DNA from: Trichomonas vaginalis G3 | Taxonomy: Eukaryota; Parabasalia; Trichomonadida; Trichomonadidae | Reading direction: 5' to 3' | Assembly (NCBI RefSeq): GCF_026262505.1 | Contig: NC_067203.1 | Span: 19,139,411 to 19,203,410 of the forward strand | Length of the DNA stretch: 64,000 nucleotides | Part shown: one piece after another, positions 46,529-55,977 of the stretch | Numbering within the stretch: the stretch's first letter is position 1 | How the letters are laid out: every line of letters begins with the position of its first letter | Made by a program: the position numbers and the translations under genes | Notes under the pieces: generated by a model | Seen by the model: only the letters and a program-made list of their open reading frames with translations | What the model was told of the DNA's origin: nothing | The model's database searches: none

Positions 46529-48322
46529 ATGGATATTTTTTGTAAAAATTGTGGTGAAGCAACCAAATTTAATATATGCCCTAAGTGTTATAACGCATAT
46601 ACTCAACCTTCAGATAAATATATTAGTCATTCATTCGATACTTCACTGAATTCCTTTGACATTCCAAAGTCAGTTCAAATTCTAGATCTTGCAGGTACTT
46701 CTTTATCAAAAATAGACTGGAAAAATCACGATGATTTGAAGATTTTAAGATTATCAAATTGCGAAAAGTTAGAATCAATTTCACTATTGAATTTCCGTGG
46801 CCTTAAATGCCTCGATCTTTCTAATTGTCCAAAACTAACAAAAATTTCACTTGAAAGCACATACAATATTCGTACAATTGACTTATCCAACTGTATCAGC
46901 TTAAAGAAGTTCGATTGCGATATGCTTGCTGTCGAATACATGTCTATCGCAAACACACAGATCAATGAATTAGGTTATTACCCAATAATTACATACTTAG
47001 ATTTTTCAAACACAAAAATCACAGATATTTCAGCACTTTCATCATTTTCAATGCTAGAAAACGTTAAATTCAACAATGTACCTATTCAATCTTGCGATTT
47101 AGGACCTTTAACATATATTCCAAAATTATCCGCAATTGAAACAAATATTCCCGAAGTTACCTTTTCTTCTGTTTCTCCTTCAACTCTACTCGTATCTCTC
47201 TACTTGAAGGATTGCAAATCAGTTACAAAAGCTCCAAAACTTCGCAATTTTAGTTTAATTTCACCAAAAGGAAAGTTTGGAAGAGAATTCAAGGTACCAA
47301 TATCATCAGGAGATTGGACATCACCTTATAGACTTATTTTTGGCCCTTATCCATCGCCTCCTAACGAAAAAATCGAAATTGATGTTCAAAATATCCAAAA
47401 AATGCAACATCCTGAGTTTGATGGAACAGTCGCCGCAAACCAGATTTCAGGATTGTTCTATGGAGCCATTTTTGGAGAGATTTTCGGAAGAAATATAAAT
47501 GGATTAACAAAAGAGTACATTACCTTTATTTTAGATAACCCAATTGATATAACATGGGCTAGAATGGTATCTATGACAGGAGAAAAGTCTGTAAAAGATT
47601 CTTTCTCTGATGATTTCAAGAAGAATTTAATTAATCTCGCAAAATTCGCAGTTACAGGCGAAATTGAGAAGGTTGAGAATGACTTCGATGCTCTATTATC
47701 ATCCACATTAGTTGCAAGCTATTTATTCTGGGATGAAGAGAAATTGATCGAAAAAATCAAAATAATTTTAGGGAAATCCGAGTTTCCAGAAGAAATCAAG
47801 TTTTCATGCATATTAATTGCATTGTTGATTGCTAATCTTCTTCAACAACGCCTTAAACTCGCAGAAAATATCAAAATTGATGAGATTTTCGAAAAAACGC
47901 TAAAATTTGCTGACATTGCCGACAAAAGCATTTACGAGACATGCATCTCCATCACCAAACTCTCAGAACTCAAGAATGTCAGTGAAAAACTCACTCCTGC
48001 CGCTGCAGCTGTTTTTTCAATACGAAAAGGTTATAGTTGGTCAGAGGGTTTCTCTAAAGTTATCTACAGAGGAGGCAATACTTTGACTAATAGCATTGTT
48101 ACAGGTGCCGTTTTAGGCGCAAGATGGGGTTACAACAATATTCCTATCGATTTAATTCACTTTTTGTATAGGAGGAACTTCCTCGACCAAACCGTTTCTT
48201 GCGTTTTTGGATCTTTAGATATCTCCCGCAAGGAACTTAACTGGGATGAACTCCCCGGCATTAAATGGGAACCAGAAGAAGATACTATCCCTGATCCGTT
48301 TGCTTACCAGAAAATGGAATAA
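46529..48322 (+). CDS. Zinc-ribbon, leucine-rich-repeat and degenerate ADP-ribosylglycohydrolase-like protein
   Basis: 597 residues. Cys5-x2-Cys8 and Cys17-x2-Cys20 form an N-terminal zinc ribbon. Residues ~45-250 are leucine-rich repeats (LKCLDLSNCPKLTKISLES). From ~297 the pattern is that of the ARH/DraG family: FDGTVAANQISGLFYGAIFG (start of the helical fold) and, at 515-536, GGNTLTNSIVTGAVLGARWG. The latter aligns with the family's GGDTDTNA-x-x-GAL-x-GA signature. Both metal-binding aspartates of that signature are replaced (N517, L519), and the early T-x-D-D motif is not seen. ARH enzymes remove ADP-ribose using two Mg ions, so this protein is more likely an ADP-ribose or protein binder than a hydrolase. 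Confidence 0.8.
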   Translation: MDIFCKNCGEATKFNICPKCYNAYTQPSDKYISHSFDTSLNSFDIPKSVQILDLAGTSLSKIDWKNHDDLKILRLSNCEKLESISLLNFRGLKCLDLSNCPKLTKISLESTYNIRTIDLSNCISLKKFDCDMLAVEYMSIANTQINELGYYPIITYLDFSNTKITDISALSSFSMLENVKFNNVPIQSCDLGPLTYIPKLSAIETNIPEVTFSSVSPSTLLVSLYLKDCKSVTKAPKLRNFSLISPKGKFGREFKVPISSGDWTSPYRLIFGPYPSPPNEKIEIDVQNIQKMQHPEFDGTVAANQISGLFYGAIFGEIFGRNINGLTKEYITFILDNPIDITWARMVSMTGEKSVKDSFSDDFKKNLINLAKFAVTGEIEKVENDFDALLSSTLVASYLFWDEEKLIEKIKIILGKSEFPEEIKFSCILIALLIANLLQQRLKLAENIKIDEIFEKTLKFADIADKSIYETCISITKLSELKNVSEKLTPAAAAVFSIRKGYSWSEGFSKVIYRGGNTLTNSIVTGAVLGARWGYNNIPIDLIHFLYRRNFLDQTVSCVFGSLDISRKELNWDELPGIKWEPEEDTIPDPFAYQKME

Positions 48323-48659
48323 AAAATTTAATGTAATTATTATTAAATTAAATCAATCTATTACCTTACCATTATATAAAAGCACAAGATATTTAATGTG
48401 GATGCTATTTTATGGCGTTTTTCAACATTATTTCTTTCTTTCAATTTTTTTAATGAAATTAACTAGCAAGAAGCAAAAAAATGCTTTGATAATTCATTTA
48501 ACATGGAAATTTACCTCTTTTGCGTCAAAATTAACTCTAAAAATTTATGGAAATTGAAAAACAAGGTTAAATTAAATAAACTTAAAAAGAATCAATTATG
48601 CTAATGTCCAAAATATCTTAATTTGATTTAACAAAAAAATTCGAAAATTAATTTGGAAA
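48323..48659. other. Intergenic between convergent genes
   Basis: About 340 AT-rich bases. A frame overlapping the end of the upstream gene (48246..48557) has no protein character. Confidence 0.6.
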
Positions 48660-49241
48660 TTAAATTCGACAGCAATTAGCATCTTCGTCTTTTGAAGGTT
48701 TTGGTTTGCTTTTGCCGTAATTAGAATCAGGGTTCTGTTTTCTCATCATCTTGCTAATATCTTCAAAAGATTTTACAATATTTTCGCCAGTCAACGCTGA
48801 AGTAAAGTTATACTTAAGCTTCTGTGATTCACAAAAATCAATGAAATTCTCCTTATTAACTTCCCAAGTCGGAAAATCACATTTATTTGCACAAATGAGT
48901 ACCGGAGGAGTATACGAATCTTTGATTTCCTTAATTCTACGATAAATTTCAATCATTTTGTCGAACGACTGCATATCGTTAAGTGCAAAAACTAATAAGA
49001 AGCCGTGGCCTTGACGAATGTAAGTGTCTCTCATGCATTCAAAATCATCTTGTCCTGCCGTATCGAGGATATTTAATTTGATTTCGTCACCGCCTATATT
49101 CACGTACTTCGTGTACGTATTTTCGAAAGTTGGGTCGTGATAAGCTGAAAACCTACCTTGAATTAATTGAATTGTAATGGACGTCTTGCCAACAGCACCT
49201 GATCCGAGAATTACGAGTGTGTATGTTTCAATCTCTTCCAT
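48660..49241 (-). CDS. Ras-like small GTPase with CaaX end
   Basis: 193 residues. P-loop GSGAVGKTS (~11-19), switch I YHDPTFENTY, switch II LDTAGQDDF with the glutamine of Ras, then ANKCD and SAL. The C-terminus NCCRI gives a CaaX box (CCRI), so prenylation at the -4 cysteine is expected. The domain is closer to Ras/Rap than to Rab. It is a membrane-attached signalling switch. The start is supported by TCATTCAATTCATT directly before the ATG. Intact. Confidence 0.92.
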   Translation of the reverse strand: MEEIETYTLVILGSGAVGKTSITIQLIQGRFSAYHDPTFENTYTKYVNIGGDEIKLNILDTAGQDDFECMRDTYIRQGHGFLLVFALNDMQSFDKMIEIYRRIKEIKDSYTPPVLICANKCDFPTWEVNKENFIDFCESQKLKYNFTSALTGENIVKSFEDISKMMRKQNPDSNYGKSKPKPSKDEDANCCRI

Positions 49242-51510
49242 AATGAATTGAATGATGTAAATATTTATTTTTTATAAATTTATTCAACATTTTTCACCAA
49301 CCATTAGTCAACAATATTTTTTATCTTTTTGAGTTTTTGAAAGAATAAATCAAAATTCGTTACATGATTTATTTTTTCAAAGGTACATTCACTAGGCGAT
49401 AACAGTAAAATGGGATGAAAATAGGATAAATAGCATCCCTATATAGTGCCTAACAATATTTATACGGGCCAAAAAAATTTGGCTAGAGATTTGGCGAGTT
49501 ATAAAACTTAGAAAATTGAGAGGGATTTTTATTTTTGAATTTTTTTGGAAAGTTAAAATTGCGATTAAAAATCGATTTCCGGGAGAACTAAGCATCTCAT
49601 CATATATTTAAATCGATAAAAATATTAAATAATAGTTGAATAGTATAACAACATGAAATTATGGCTGAATCTACAGAAAAAATGAACATATTTGACATTT
49701 TTGAAAATTCATACGTTAGATGGTGACAGACTCATAAACTATACTTTAGCTAAGATTGATATATGGTTTCAACAACACATGGTTAAAATCGTAAAAATAT
49801 TTTAGATTTCAAAAAGATATATATGGTAATATAATGGAACAAAGTCAACAAATAGCATGTTAAATATGTTATAATTAACTTTTTATTAGATCCAATAGTA
49901 GATATCGAATGGTTTCCAGCTTTATGGTTAAATATTTTCTTTTCGAGCTTCTCTTTAACTGTTGTATTAAGGTTGTAAATTTTTGATGCTAGAAACTATG
50001 GAATCTTCTTTGCTGCTGCATTTTTCTTGAGAGTTCTTGCAATTTCGAATAGATCTGCGCATTGTATGAAATGGAGGCTTTAAAATATCTTGAAAACAGA
50101 ATAGGACTGCTTTTCCAAAGGAATGCTTACTTGTAAATCAGAGAGTTTCAAAATTGAGTACAAGATTATCATCATAACTTTTGATTTTGCTGCGTAAAAG
50201 GAAGACAAGGTATTAACAAATCATTTACTGTTGTTCATCAAAAGAAGAAAACTTTGATAACAACTAATGATGATAAAATCAAGCAATCTTTTAATATTTT
50301 AAATTGATAAGACATTCAAAATATTTGAATGGTTTAAAATATTTTCTTTTAATTTCAATAATATATTATCATGATTATATAATCAAATTTAAATTTTTAT
50401 TCAAAAAGGCAATATTTCAAACTTTTAATTTCAAAAATCTTAATTCTGCAATAGGTGTATTTAATTGTAGCAAATTTAATGATCCTTCGTCATGCTTAGC
50501 AATTTGGAACTCATAAATTAATGATTTCTTCAAGTAAAATTCTGCATTATTTCAAAAGTCAATAATTCTCTAATAACTTTTCTTCAAACCCTAACCATTA
50601 TATTATATGTATAATGGAGAATAATTGCAAAGAAAGATAGCCGAATTTACTGGGTAGTTCTTGTGATGCGAAATAATTGCAAATTAACACCTAGTTTTAA
50701 CAGCATCAATCTCTTTTTGCTCTCATTTAAATGCATTCGCACACTTTAATTTTGAAATATAAGAGTTTTGGAAATTATCAAATTTATCTGCTCAAATACT
50801 ATAGATCTTCATAAGTGTTAATAGAATCATTAGCCTTAAATATAGTGTTTAATATAATGATGCACATTATACTGGGATTCATTCCTTATTCATCTAGTTA
50901 TTATAAGATTTACAACCCCATGCAAATTTAAAATTTTGTCAAAAATAGTGAATGTACCTTTATTTTTTCACAGTTTTATTATCAAATCTTGCTAATCAAA
51001 TACAACTATGAAATTTGAATTTTTGTGCTCAAAAAATCTAATCTCACAAAAATTGAATCGTTATTCTTAATGAATTTTTATTCAACTCGATCATAATCCC
51101 GGACCATTTTAAAGCGATGACAAATAGAAATGGTAAGTACTTTTTGATTATTTATCGTTTGTTGCTTTCTTTTTTCAAAGTCTGTAATGCTAGTCTGACT
51201 ATTTGGTAGTGTAAAACTAATCATTCAATGTGATTTTGGCAATTATTCACTCAATTAACTATCAATAAGCAATTTTTTCAAAATATGGTTTATTAGAAAA
51301 TGTGGAAAATGTTCTTGAGGTGAATGGCACAGCATAACTATCAAAAAACTAGTTAAGTTTCACCAGTTAAATACTTTTTCTACCATTTAATTTTGAATAT
51401 CTTTTTTTCATGAACTTGAAAAATTAGATATCAAATAAAGAAAAAGTTTTACCTAGATATAATAAATATGTATTTATTCAGTTTTCTTATAAATTAAATA
51501 TATTTATTAA
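49242..51510. other. Long intergenic region, possible remnants only
   Basis: Almost 2.3 kb. Short frames (49392..49595 minus, 50304..50516 plus) are not convincing. 49880..50300 has a somewhat coding-like base mix with many stops and could be a worn-out gene; no family recognised. No repeats or RNA genes noticed. Confidence 0.5.
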
Positions 51511-52548
51511 TTACTGTGGATTTTCCTGTTGAGCAGCTTCCTGTTGTTGTTTCAATCTTCTTGCTTCCATGAATGTCAATTTCTTGTTTGGATCTGGTGC
51601 AGCAGCTGGCTGTGCAGGAGCATAAGAATTTGGCTGTTGCCTTCCGCCTACACTGATTTGGCGATCGCCGTAGCCACCTCTGTTATAATCATCACCACCG
51701 TATCCACCTCTGCCATAGCCACCGCCGCCGTAACGATCACGGCCACCGTATCCGCCGCCACCACCGTAGCGATCACGGCCACCGTAGCTATCGCCGTATC
51801 CGCCTCTGCCATAGCCACCGCCGCCGTAGCGATCACGGCCGTATCCGCCGCCATAGCCACTATCACGGCCGTAAGAGTCGTAGCCACCTTCGCGAGAACC
51901 GTATCCGCCGTCGCTGGTTGGTGGGTTTGGCTGTTGCTTTCTCTGTCCTGTGAATGGTTGGTAAGAGGGTGATGGCTGCTGCTTTCTCTGGAATGATCTT
52001 TCTCCGTAGGCATCATCACCGTAGCCGGAGTATGAACCTCTGCCATAGCTGGGCTGGTATCCTCTGCTGGCTTGTGGATTTTCTTGTGAAAGTTCATATT
52101 CATCGATTAGTATGACACCGTTACGGAACTGCATTCTGTTCTTTTTAAGAGCTAATTTTCTGTCTTCTTCTTTTGTAAATTCGATAATAAAATACATAAA
52201 TTCTTGGGAAATCTTTGCAATTGACATATTGGGGAAAATAGCTCTAACATCGTTAACATCAAGTCTGATTGTTGTTGGTGCAAGAATAATTGCATGTTGT
52301 GGGCCTTTTTTCTCTTCCCTGAACTTAAAGACTTCTTGTGGAGCATCATCATCGTCATCTCTCTCTGTTCTCTTAACCTCGAACTTTAAATCTCTAGCTT
52401 TTTCGGCAAGAGCTTCTAAAGAATTTAAGTGGATGACGTTTGAGCCTCCTTCGGTCGATTCCTTGTTCGACTCCTTATTCTTATTCTGCTTCTTAGACTT
52501 CTTGCCCTTCTTTTGGATTTGGGAAATCTGATCTAATAAATCACTCAT
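51511..52548 (-). CDS. RRM protein with glycine-rich RGG/GYG domain
   Basis: 345 residues. A lysine-rich N-terminus (KKGKKSKKQNKNKES) is followed by an acidic patch. A compact RRM-like domain (~90-150) contains TTIRLDVNDVRAIFP, FMYFIIEFTKEEDRKLAL and GVILIDEYEL. A long Gly/Tyr/Arg-rich low-complexity region (~160-310) has repeats like DRYGGGGYGRGGYG. The end is FMEARRLKQQQEAAQQ. It binds RNA and could phase-separate; the specific role (translation initiation factor-like or hnRNP-like) is not decided. The repeated region is GC-rich. Intact. Confidence 0.85.
   Translation of the reverse strand: MSDLLDQISQIQKKGKKSKKQNKNKESNKESTEGGSNVIHLNSLEALAEKARDLKFEVKRTERDDDDDAPQEVFKFREEKKGPQHAIILAPTTIRLDVNDVRAIFPNMSIAKISQEFMYFIIEFTKEEDRKLALKKNRMQFRNGVILIDEYELSQENPQASRGYQPSYGRGSYSGYGDDAYGERSFQRKQQPSPSYQPFTGQRKQQPNPPTSDGGYGSREGGYDSYGRDSGYGGGYGRDRYGGGGYGRGGYGDSYGGRDRYGGGGGYGGRDRYGGGGYGRGGYGGDDYNRGGYGDRQISVGGRQQPNSYAPAQPAAAPDPNKKLTFMEARRLKQQQEAAQQENPQ
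51660..52060 (-). repeat. GC-rich coding repeats of the RGG domain
   Basis: In-frame imperfect repeats of units encoding GRDRYGGGGYGRGGYG-like motifs, with GCCACCGCCGCC-type bases. It is a strong local GC island caused by glycine codons and produces several open frames on both strands. Confidence 0.85.
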
Positions 52549-53038
52549 TTCTTTTTTAGGATTTGGTCCTTCTCTGAATTTTTTTTTTCATTGACCAAGA
52601 CAAAAAAAGATATGAAAGATAAGTTTATATTAATGAATATAGTTATACGTATTTTATAATTCATTCGAAATTTCCTAAATGCTAAATTTTTAAATTTTGA
52701 AAAACTGGAGAAATCCATTCCCAATAGTCATAGAATCACCCCGCAGACTTGTGATTTACAGGATAGAGTTCCTTGCCATTTAAATGGAAAAATTGTTGGA
52801 ATATTTTGATTCTGAACCATAAAAGTATTGCATAACTGATACAACACAATTTGATGTTCTTAGTATTCATGAATAGGCTTATGAGATTATTAGAAATCAG
52901 GTTGAATTTTGGAATCCAAATTAAATATAGAATTTTCAAGGACAAAGTATAGTGTACAATTTGTTGTTATAAAGAGTAAAATGAAAAATTGCTATTTTCA
53001 AATCGTTAAGGAATCAACAGAAAATTTTATTTATAAAT
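52549..53038. other. Intergenic, no gene seen
   Basis: About 490 AT-rich bases between two minus-strand genes. A short minus frame (52736..52945) lacks protein character. Confidence 0.6.
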
Positions 53039-53647
53039 TTAGCAACAGCCAGTATTTTGCTTGTTAGGATTTCCAGGATTAATAACAATTTGGATAGGAG
53101 TATTATCTGTATTAGCGGCAGGTGATACTAAAGATTCTATTAATTTTTGAAAGGCTTCTTCAACTTTTTCGCCAGTTTTAGCGGATACTTCGTATGAAAA
53201 CACGACTTTATTCTTTCTCTTCCACTCTTCGACTGTATCCACTGAAACAACTCTATTAAGGTCGCACTTATTTCCGAGGAGAAGAACTGGTAAAGTGTAA
53301 GTTGGATCAACGTTGCAGGTATCTAAAAACATTTCCATGTAAATGTCAATGTCTTTGAAACTATTTGGTTGAGTAAGGTCATAAACCAAAACTAAGCCAT
53401 TTGCACCTCTAAGTAATGATGGGGCAACAGATCTAAATCTCTCTTCACCGGCTGTATCCCATAACATGATTGTGACTTCAGTACCATCTATATTCATTGT
53501 TCTTGTGAAGAATCCTGCTCCAATAGTAGAAAGGGTATCTTCAATAAAAGTTGAATTGCAATACCTATTGATAATGGATGTTTTTCCAACAAAAGCCGAC
53601 CCAAGAACAACAATCTTAAGGTCAAGGCTAGACATTCTCCGGCTCAT
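53039..53647 (-). CDS. Rab-family small GTPase
   Basis: 202 residues (MSRRMSSLDLKIVVLGSAFV). P-loop GSAFVGKTS, switch I TIGAGFF, switch II WDTAGEERF, then GNKCD and SAK, and a C-terminal GCC double-cysteine prenylation site. TIGAGFFTR and the RFRSVAPSLLRGANG region are typical Rab segments. Vesicle-traffic switch; subfamily not assigned. A second in-frame ATG at 53635 is possible. Intact. Confidence 0.93.
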   Translation of the reverse strand: MSRRMSSLDLKIVVLGSAFVGKTSIINRYCNSTFIEDTLSTIGAGFFTRTMNIDGTEVTIMLWDTAGEERFRSVAPSLLRGANGLVLVYDLTQPNSFKDIDIYMEMFLDTCNVDPTYTLPVLLLGNKCDLNRVVSVDTVEEWKRKNKVVFSYEVSAKTGEKVEEAFQKLIESLVSPAANTDNTPIQIVINPGNPNKQNTGCC

Positions 53648-53650
53648 TAT

Positions 53651-54350
53651 TGAATACTTAGAAAAAACACGACGATAGACTTTACAACATCAAAAAATAA
53701 AGGCTTAGAAATATTTTTTGTGGATTTTCTTTGCTTACATGAAAAGATACACAGATTTAAACAAACGATGTTTTCAAACGTCAAAAAGGTAATCAAAATA
53801 AAATAATTCAGACGGTTTTGACAAAATCAAGGATAAATTGAATTAAATTCTATTTTATCAATATTCGCAGTCGCTTTTATTAGAATTATTGTATATTTAA
53901 AGAAAATACAAACTGCTCGTTCAGGCGCACTTATTCATTGGTTTGACTTCTCCTGGACAAATATCAAATTAATTTCAAATTATTGATTGTATTGGCTGTT
54001 TGCCACACATGCACGTTTTAATTGATTAATACATACGAAATTTTTCAAGCTAATATACTACTTTTAAGTATATATATGCAAATTAGAAGAATAACGTAAA
54101 AATATCATTTTTCATATAAATATCAGTGTCATCAGCAATGAACATAAGTAAGACTATTCAATTTTTTTGTTCATTACATAATAGCATCATTTTTGAAAAG
54201 TAGTATATGTTGAAGGGTTGTGTGACTTTTTTTGTTACATCTATATATAGACGATGCATTAAAATATATTTATTTATAAATCATTAAAAAATTAACATTA
54301 ATTTTAAAATAATTTATTTTTTTATCTTTTATAAAAGAAGCTATATATAG
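53651..54350. other. Junction between host DNA and element 2
   Basis: About 700 AT-rich bases; the element boundary probably falls here. A repeated CTATATATAGA-GATG motif occurs at ~54241..54256 and ~54341..54354. No clear terminal inverted repeat can be fixed because the other end of element 2 is outside the window. Confidence 0.4.
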
Positions 54351-54518
54351 ATGATGTCAGATATTCCGCGATTAATTAAACATTGTTTAAATCCTGAATG
54401 GAATCAATGGAGTCATAAACGAGAAAAATAAATCAGAAATAAACTTTAAAAATTCATGTCTTACGAAAAATTAAAACTTAGTTATGTTTATTATTTTATT
54501 TTTTTTATTTTGTATGAA

Positions 54519-54998
54519 ATGAGTGAATCAAAATTCGTGACTGTAAATCAATTAATGAATAAACTTTCACCAATTCTCACCCAGGTTAAACAAGTAGACG
54601 TTTATTTTGATGATTACATACAAAGTTTATTTTATAAAGGTAAGTTTAATATTAAACCTATTGCTTTTGCATTTGATGGTAAATTAATCGAAAATTCAAA
54701 AATTTGGGAATTAATTCCGGATATTGAATTTATAACAAATATTAAGGATAAATGGTTTAAACAACAAAACCACCTCACTAAAGTTCTTTGTAGATTAATG
54801 ATTAAAACTGAGGAAAAAGAATTTAACGGGTTTAAATATCATCCATGTAAAATTTTAGAACTTGGTAACGAAAAACTTCAGAAAAAATTAAACGATAGAC
54901 TATCAAAAGATAAAGTTGAAAGAGTAAATAAACTCGCTAAAGGTAATGGTAATGGTAATGATGAAGATGAATTTGATGAGTTCAACATTGAACTTTAA
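54519..54998 (+). CDS. Acidic-tail protein, homologue of the element 1 protein at 3703..4122
   Basis: 159 residues from ATG 54519 (MSESKFVTVNQLMNKLSPIL); an in-frame ATG at 54456 lies within promoter-like T-rich sequence and is less likely. It shares with the element 1 protein the start pattern, the VDVYFDDY / LNVYFYNF strand, the NIKPIAFAF / NIAPVKFAV strand and an acidic C-terminus (GNDEDEFDEFNIEL). Possible ssDNA-binding protein (inference). The upstream TTTTTTTATTTTGTATG run matches that before the first KilA-N gene of element 1. Intact. Confidence 0.65.
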   Translation: MSESKFVTVNQLMNKLSPILTQVKQVDVYFDDYIQSLFYKGKFNIKPIAFAFDGKLIENSKIWELIPDIEFITNIKDKWFKQQNHLTKVLCRLMIKTEEKEFNGFKYHPCKILELGNEKLQKKLNDRLSKDKVERVNKLAKGNGNGNDEDEFDEFNIEL

Positions 54999-55002
54999 GA
55001 AA

Positions 55003-55373
55003 CTAATGATTATTTGAATTTATGAAATCAATTATTTGATTCATTCTTTCTTCAATCTCTTCTATTCTTTTTGTTAAATCATCTATTTTCATTAATGAGG
55101 TGATTCTTGATTGAGGAATAGATTTCAAACTAACCACCCCTTTATTATTTTGAAATTTTGAATGCATCATCAATTTAAACATTTTATTCAATTTACATGT
55201 TGTCAATTCTTCAAATAATTTTTATTATTAGCATAATAGTCATTAAATTCTTCAACAGATGAAAAAATTTTTATTTCAGTAATTGGTTTAACAACGTTTA
55301 TTTTTTGTTGAACATTTTCACTTTCATTTATTTCTTCCTCCTCTGTTTCATTTATTTTTAAAATCGGTTTCAT
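55003..55373 (-). pseudogene. Conserved element protein with C-terminal coiled coil, one frameshift
   Basis: From ATG 55373 (MKPILKINETEEEE) an acidic N-terminus leads to VVKPITEIKIFSSVEEFNDY. A one-base shift near 55218 then continues into TTCKLNKMFKLMMHSKF and a coiled coil (LTKRIEEIEERMNQIIDFIN), ending at 55003. Proteins of this build occur in polinton-like elements, but their function is unknown to me. About 122 residues if unbroken. Confidence 0.55.
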
Positions 55374-55439
55374 TTATCATTAAATAAAAATTAGAATATA
55401 AGTGATGAAATATATTTTTTAATTAATATTAAATCAGAA

Positions 55440-55676
55440 ATGGCGGCAGGATTCTTTAAAAAATTATGGGATGGAATTAAGAAAGCTGCGGGTTGGGTTC
55501 ATAAAAAGATTATTAAACCCATTGCAAACTTTTTGGCACCAGTAGCGAAAACGGCAGGAACTATCATAGGTGGAGTATTAGGTACTAAAGCAGGTAATCC
55601 GGCGATGGGAGCACAAGCAGGTAACGCAATTGGTGGAATAGCTGAAGGAATACTTAATAAAATAGGAGGTAGATAG
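55440..55676 (+). CDS. Small amphipathic glycine-rich protein, pVI/pX-like minor capsid candidate
   Basis: 78 residues. An amphipathic basic helix (AGFFKKLWDGIKKAAGWVHK) is followed by a glycine/alanine-rich hydrophobic part (TIIGGVLGTKAGNPAMGAQA). This combination is seen in membrane-active minor capsid proteins such as adenovirus pVI. It lies just before the capsid gene. A paralogue with the same MAAG-F/I-FKKLWD start lies on the opposite strand at 55695..55908. Role is inferred. Confidence 0.65.
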   Translation: MAAGFFKKLWDGIKKAAGWVHKKIIKPIANFLAPVAKTAGTIIGGVLGTKAGNPAMGAQAGNAIGGIAEGILNKIGGR

Positions 55677-55694
55677 TGGAAAAATAAATTATTT

Positions 55695-55908
55695 TTATCT
55701 TAGTATCGGTTGTAGTCTTTGATAAACTTTTTCTCCTTTATTTAAAACTTCTCTTATTGGGGCAGCTTTTGGTGTTATTGATTCAGCAACGTCACTAATT
55801 GCTTCTTTATTCTTAAATATCCAATTTGCTCCCTTCTTCAGTTTCCCAAACTTTACTCGCTCCTCTTTTTACTTTATCCCACAGTTTCTTAAATATACCT
55901 GCAGCCAT
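55695..55908 (-). pseudogene. Frameshifted paralogue of the pVI-like protein
   Basis: It starts MAAGIFKKLWDKVKRGASKV at 55908, parallel to the protein at 55440. One base later the frame must change to read FGKLKKGANWIFKNKEAI and an end at YQRLQPILR (stop 55695..55697). The two genes converge with 18 bases between stops. Either an indel broke this copy or it is a recent loss. Confidence 0.65.
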
Positions 55909-55977
55909 AGTTGATTATTTCATTAAAATTAAAAATTCATTTTCATCTTTTAATTTTGATTTTTTATTTATTAATAA

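Noticed and set aside
51100..51200. Possible intron or exon start near GGTAAGTAC
   Set aside because: The trichomonad 3' splice/branch sequence is not found nearby and no coding exon adjoins it.
51529..52103. Long frames opposite and beside the RGG-protein gene
   Set aside because: They follow from the GC-rich glycine-codon repeats; the RRM and RGG frame is the real one.
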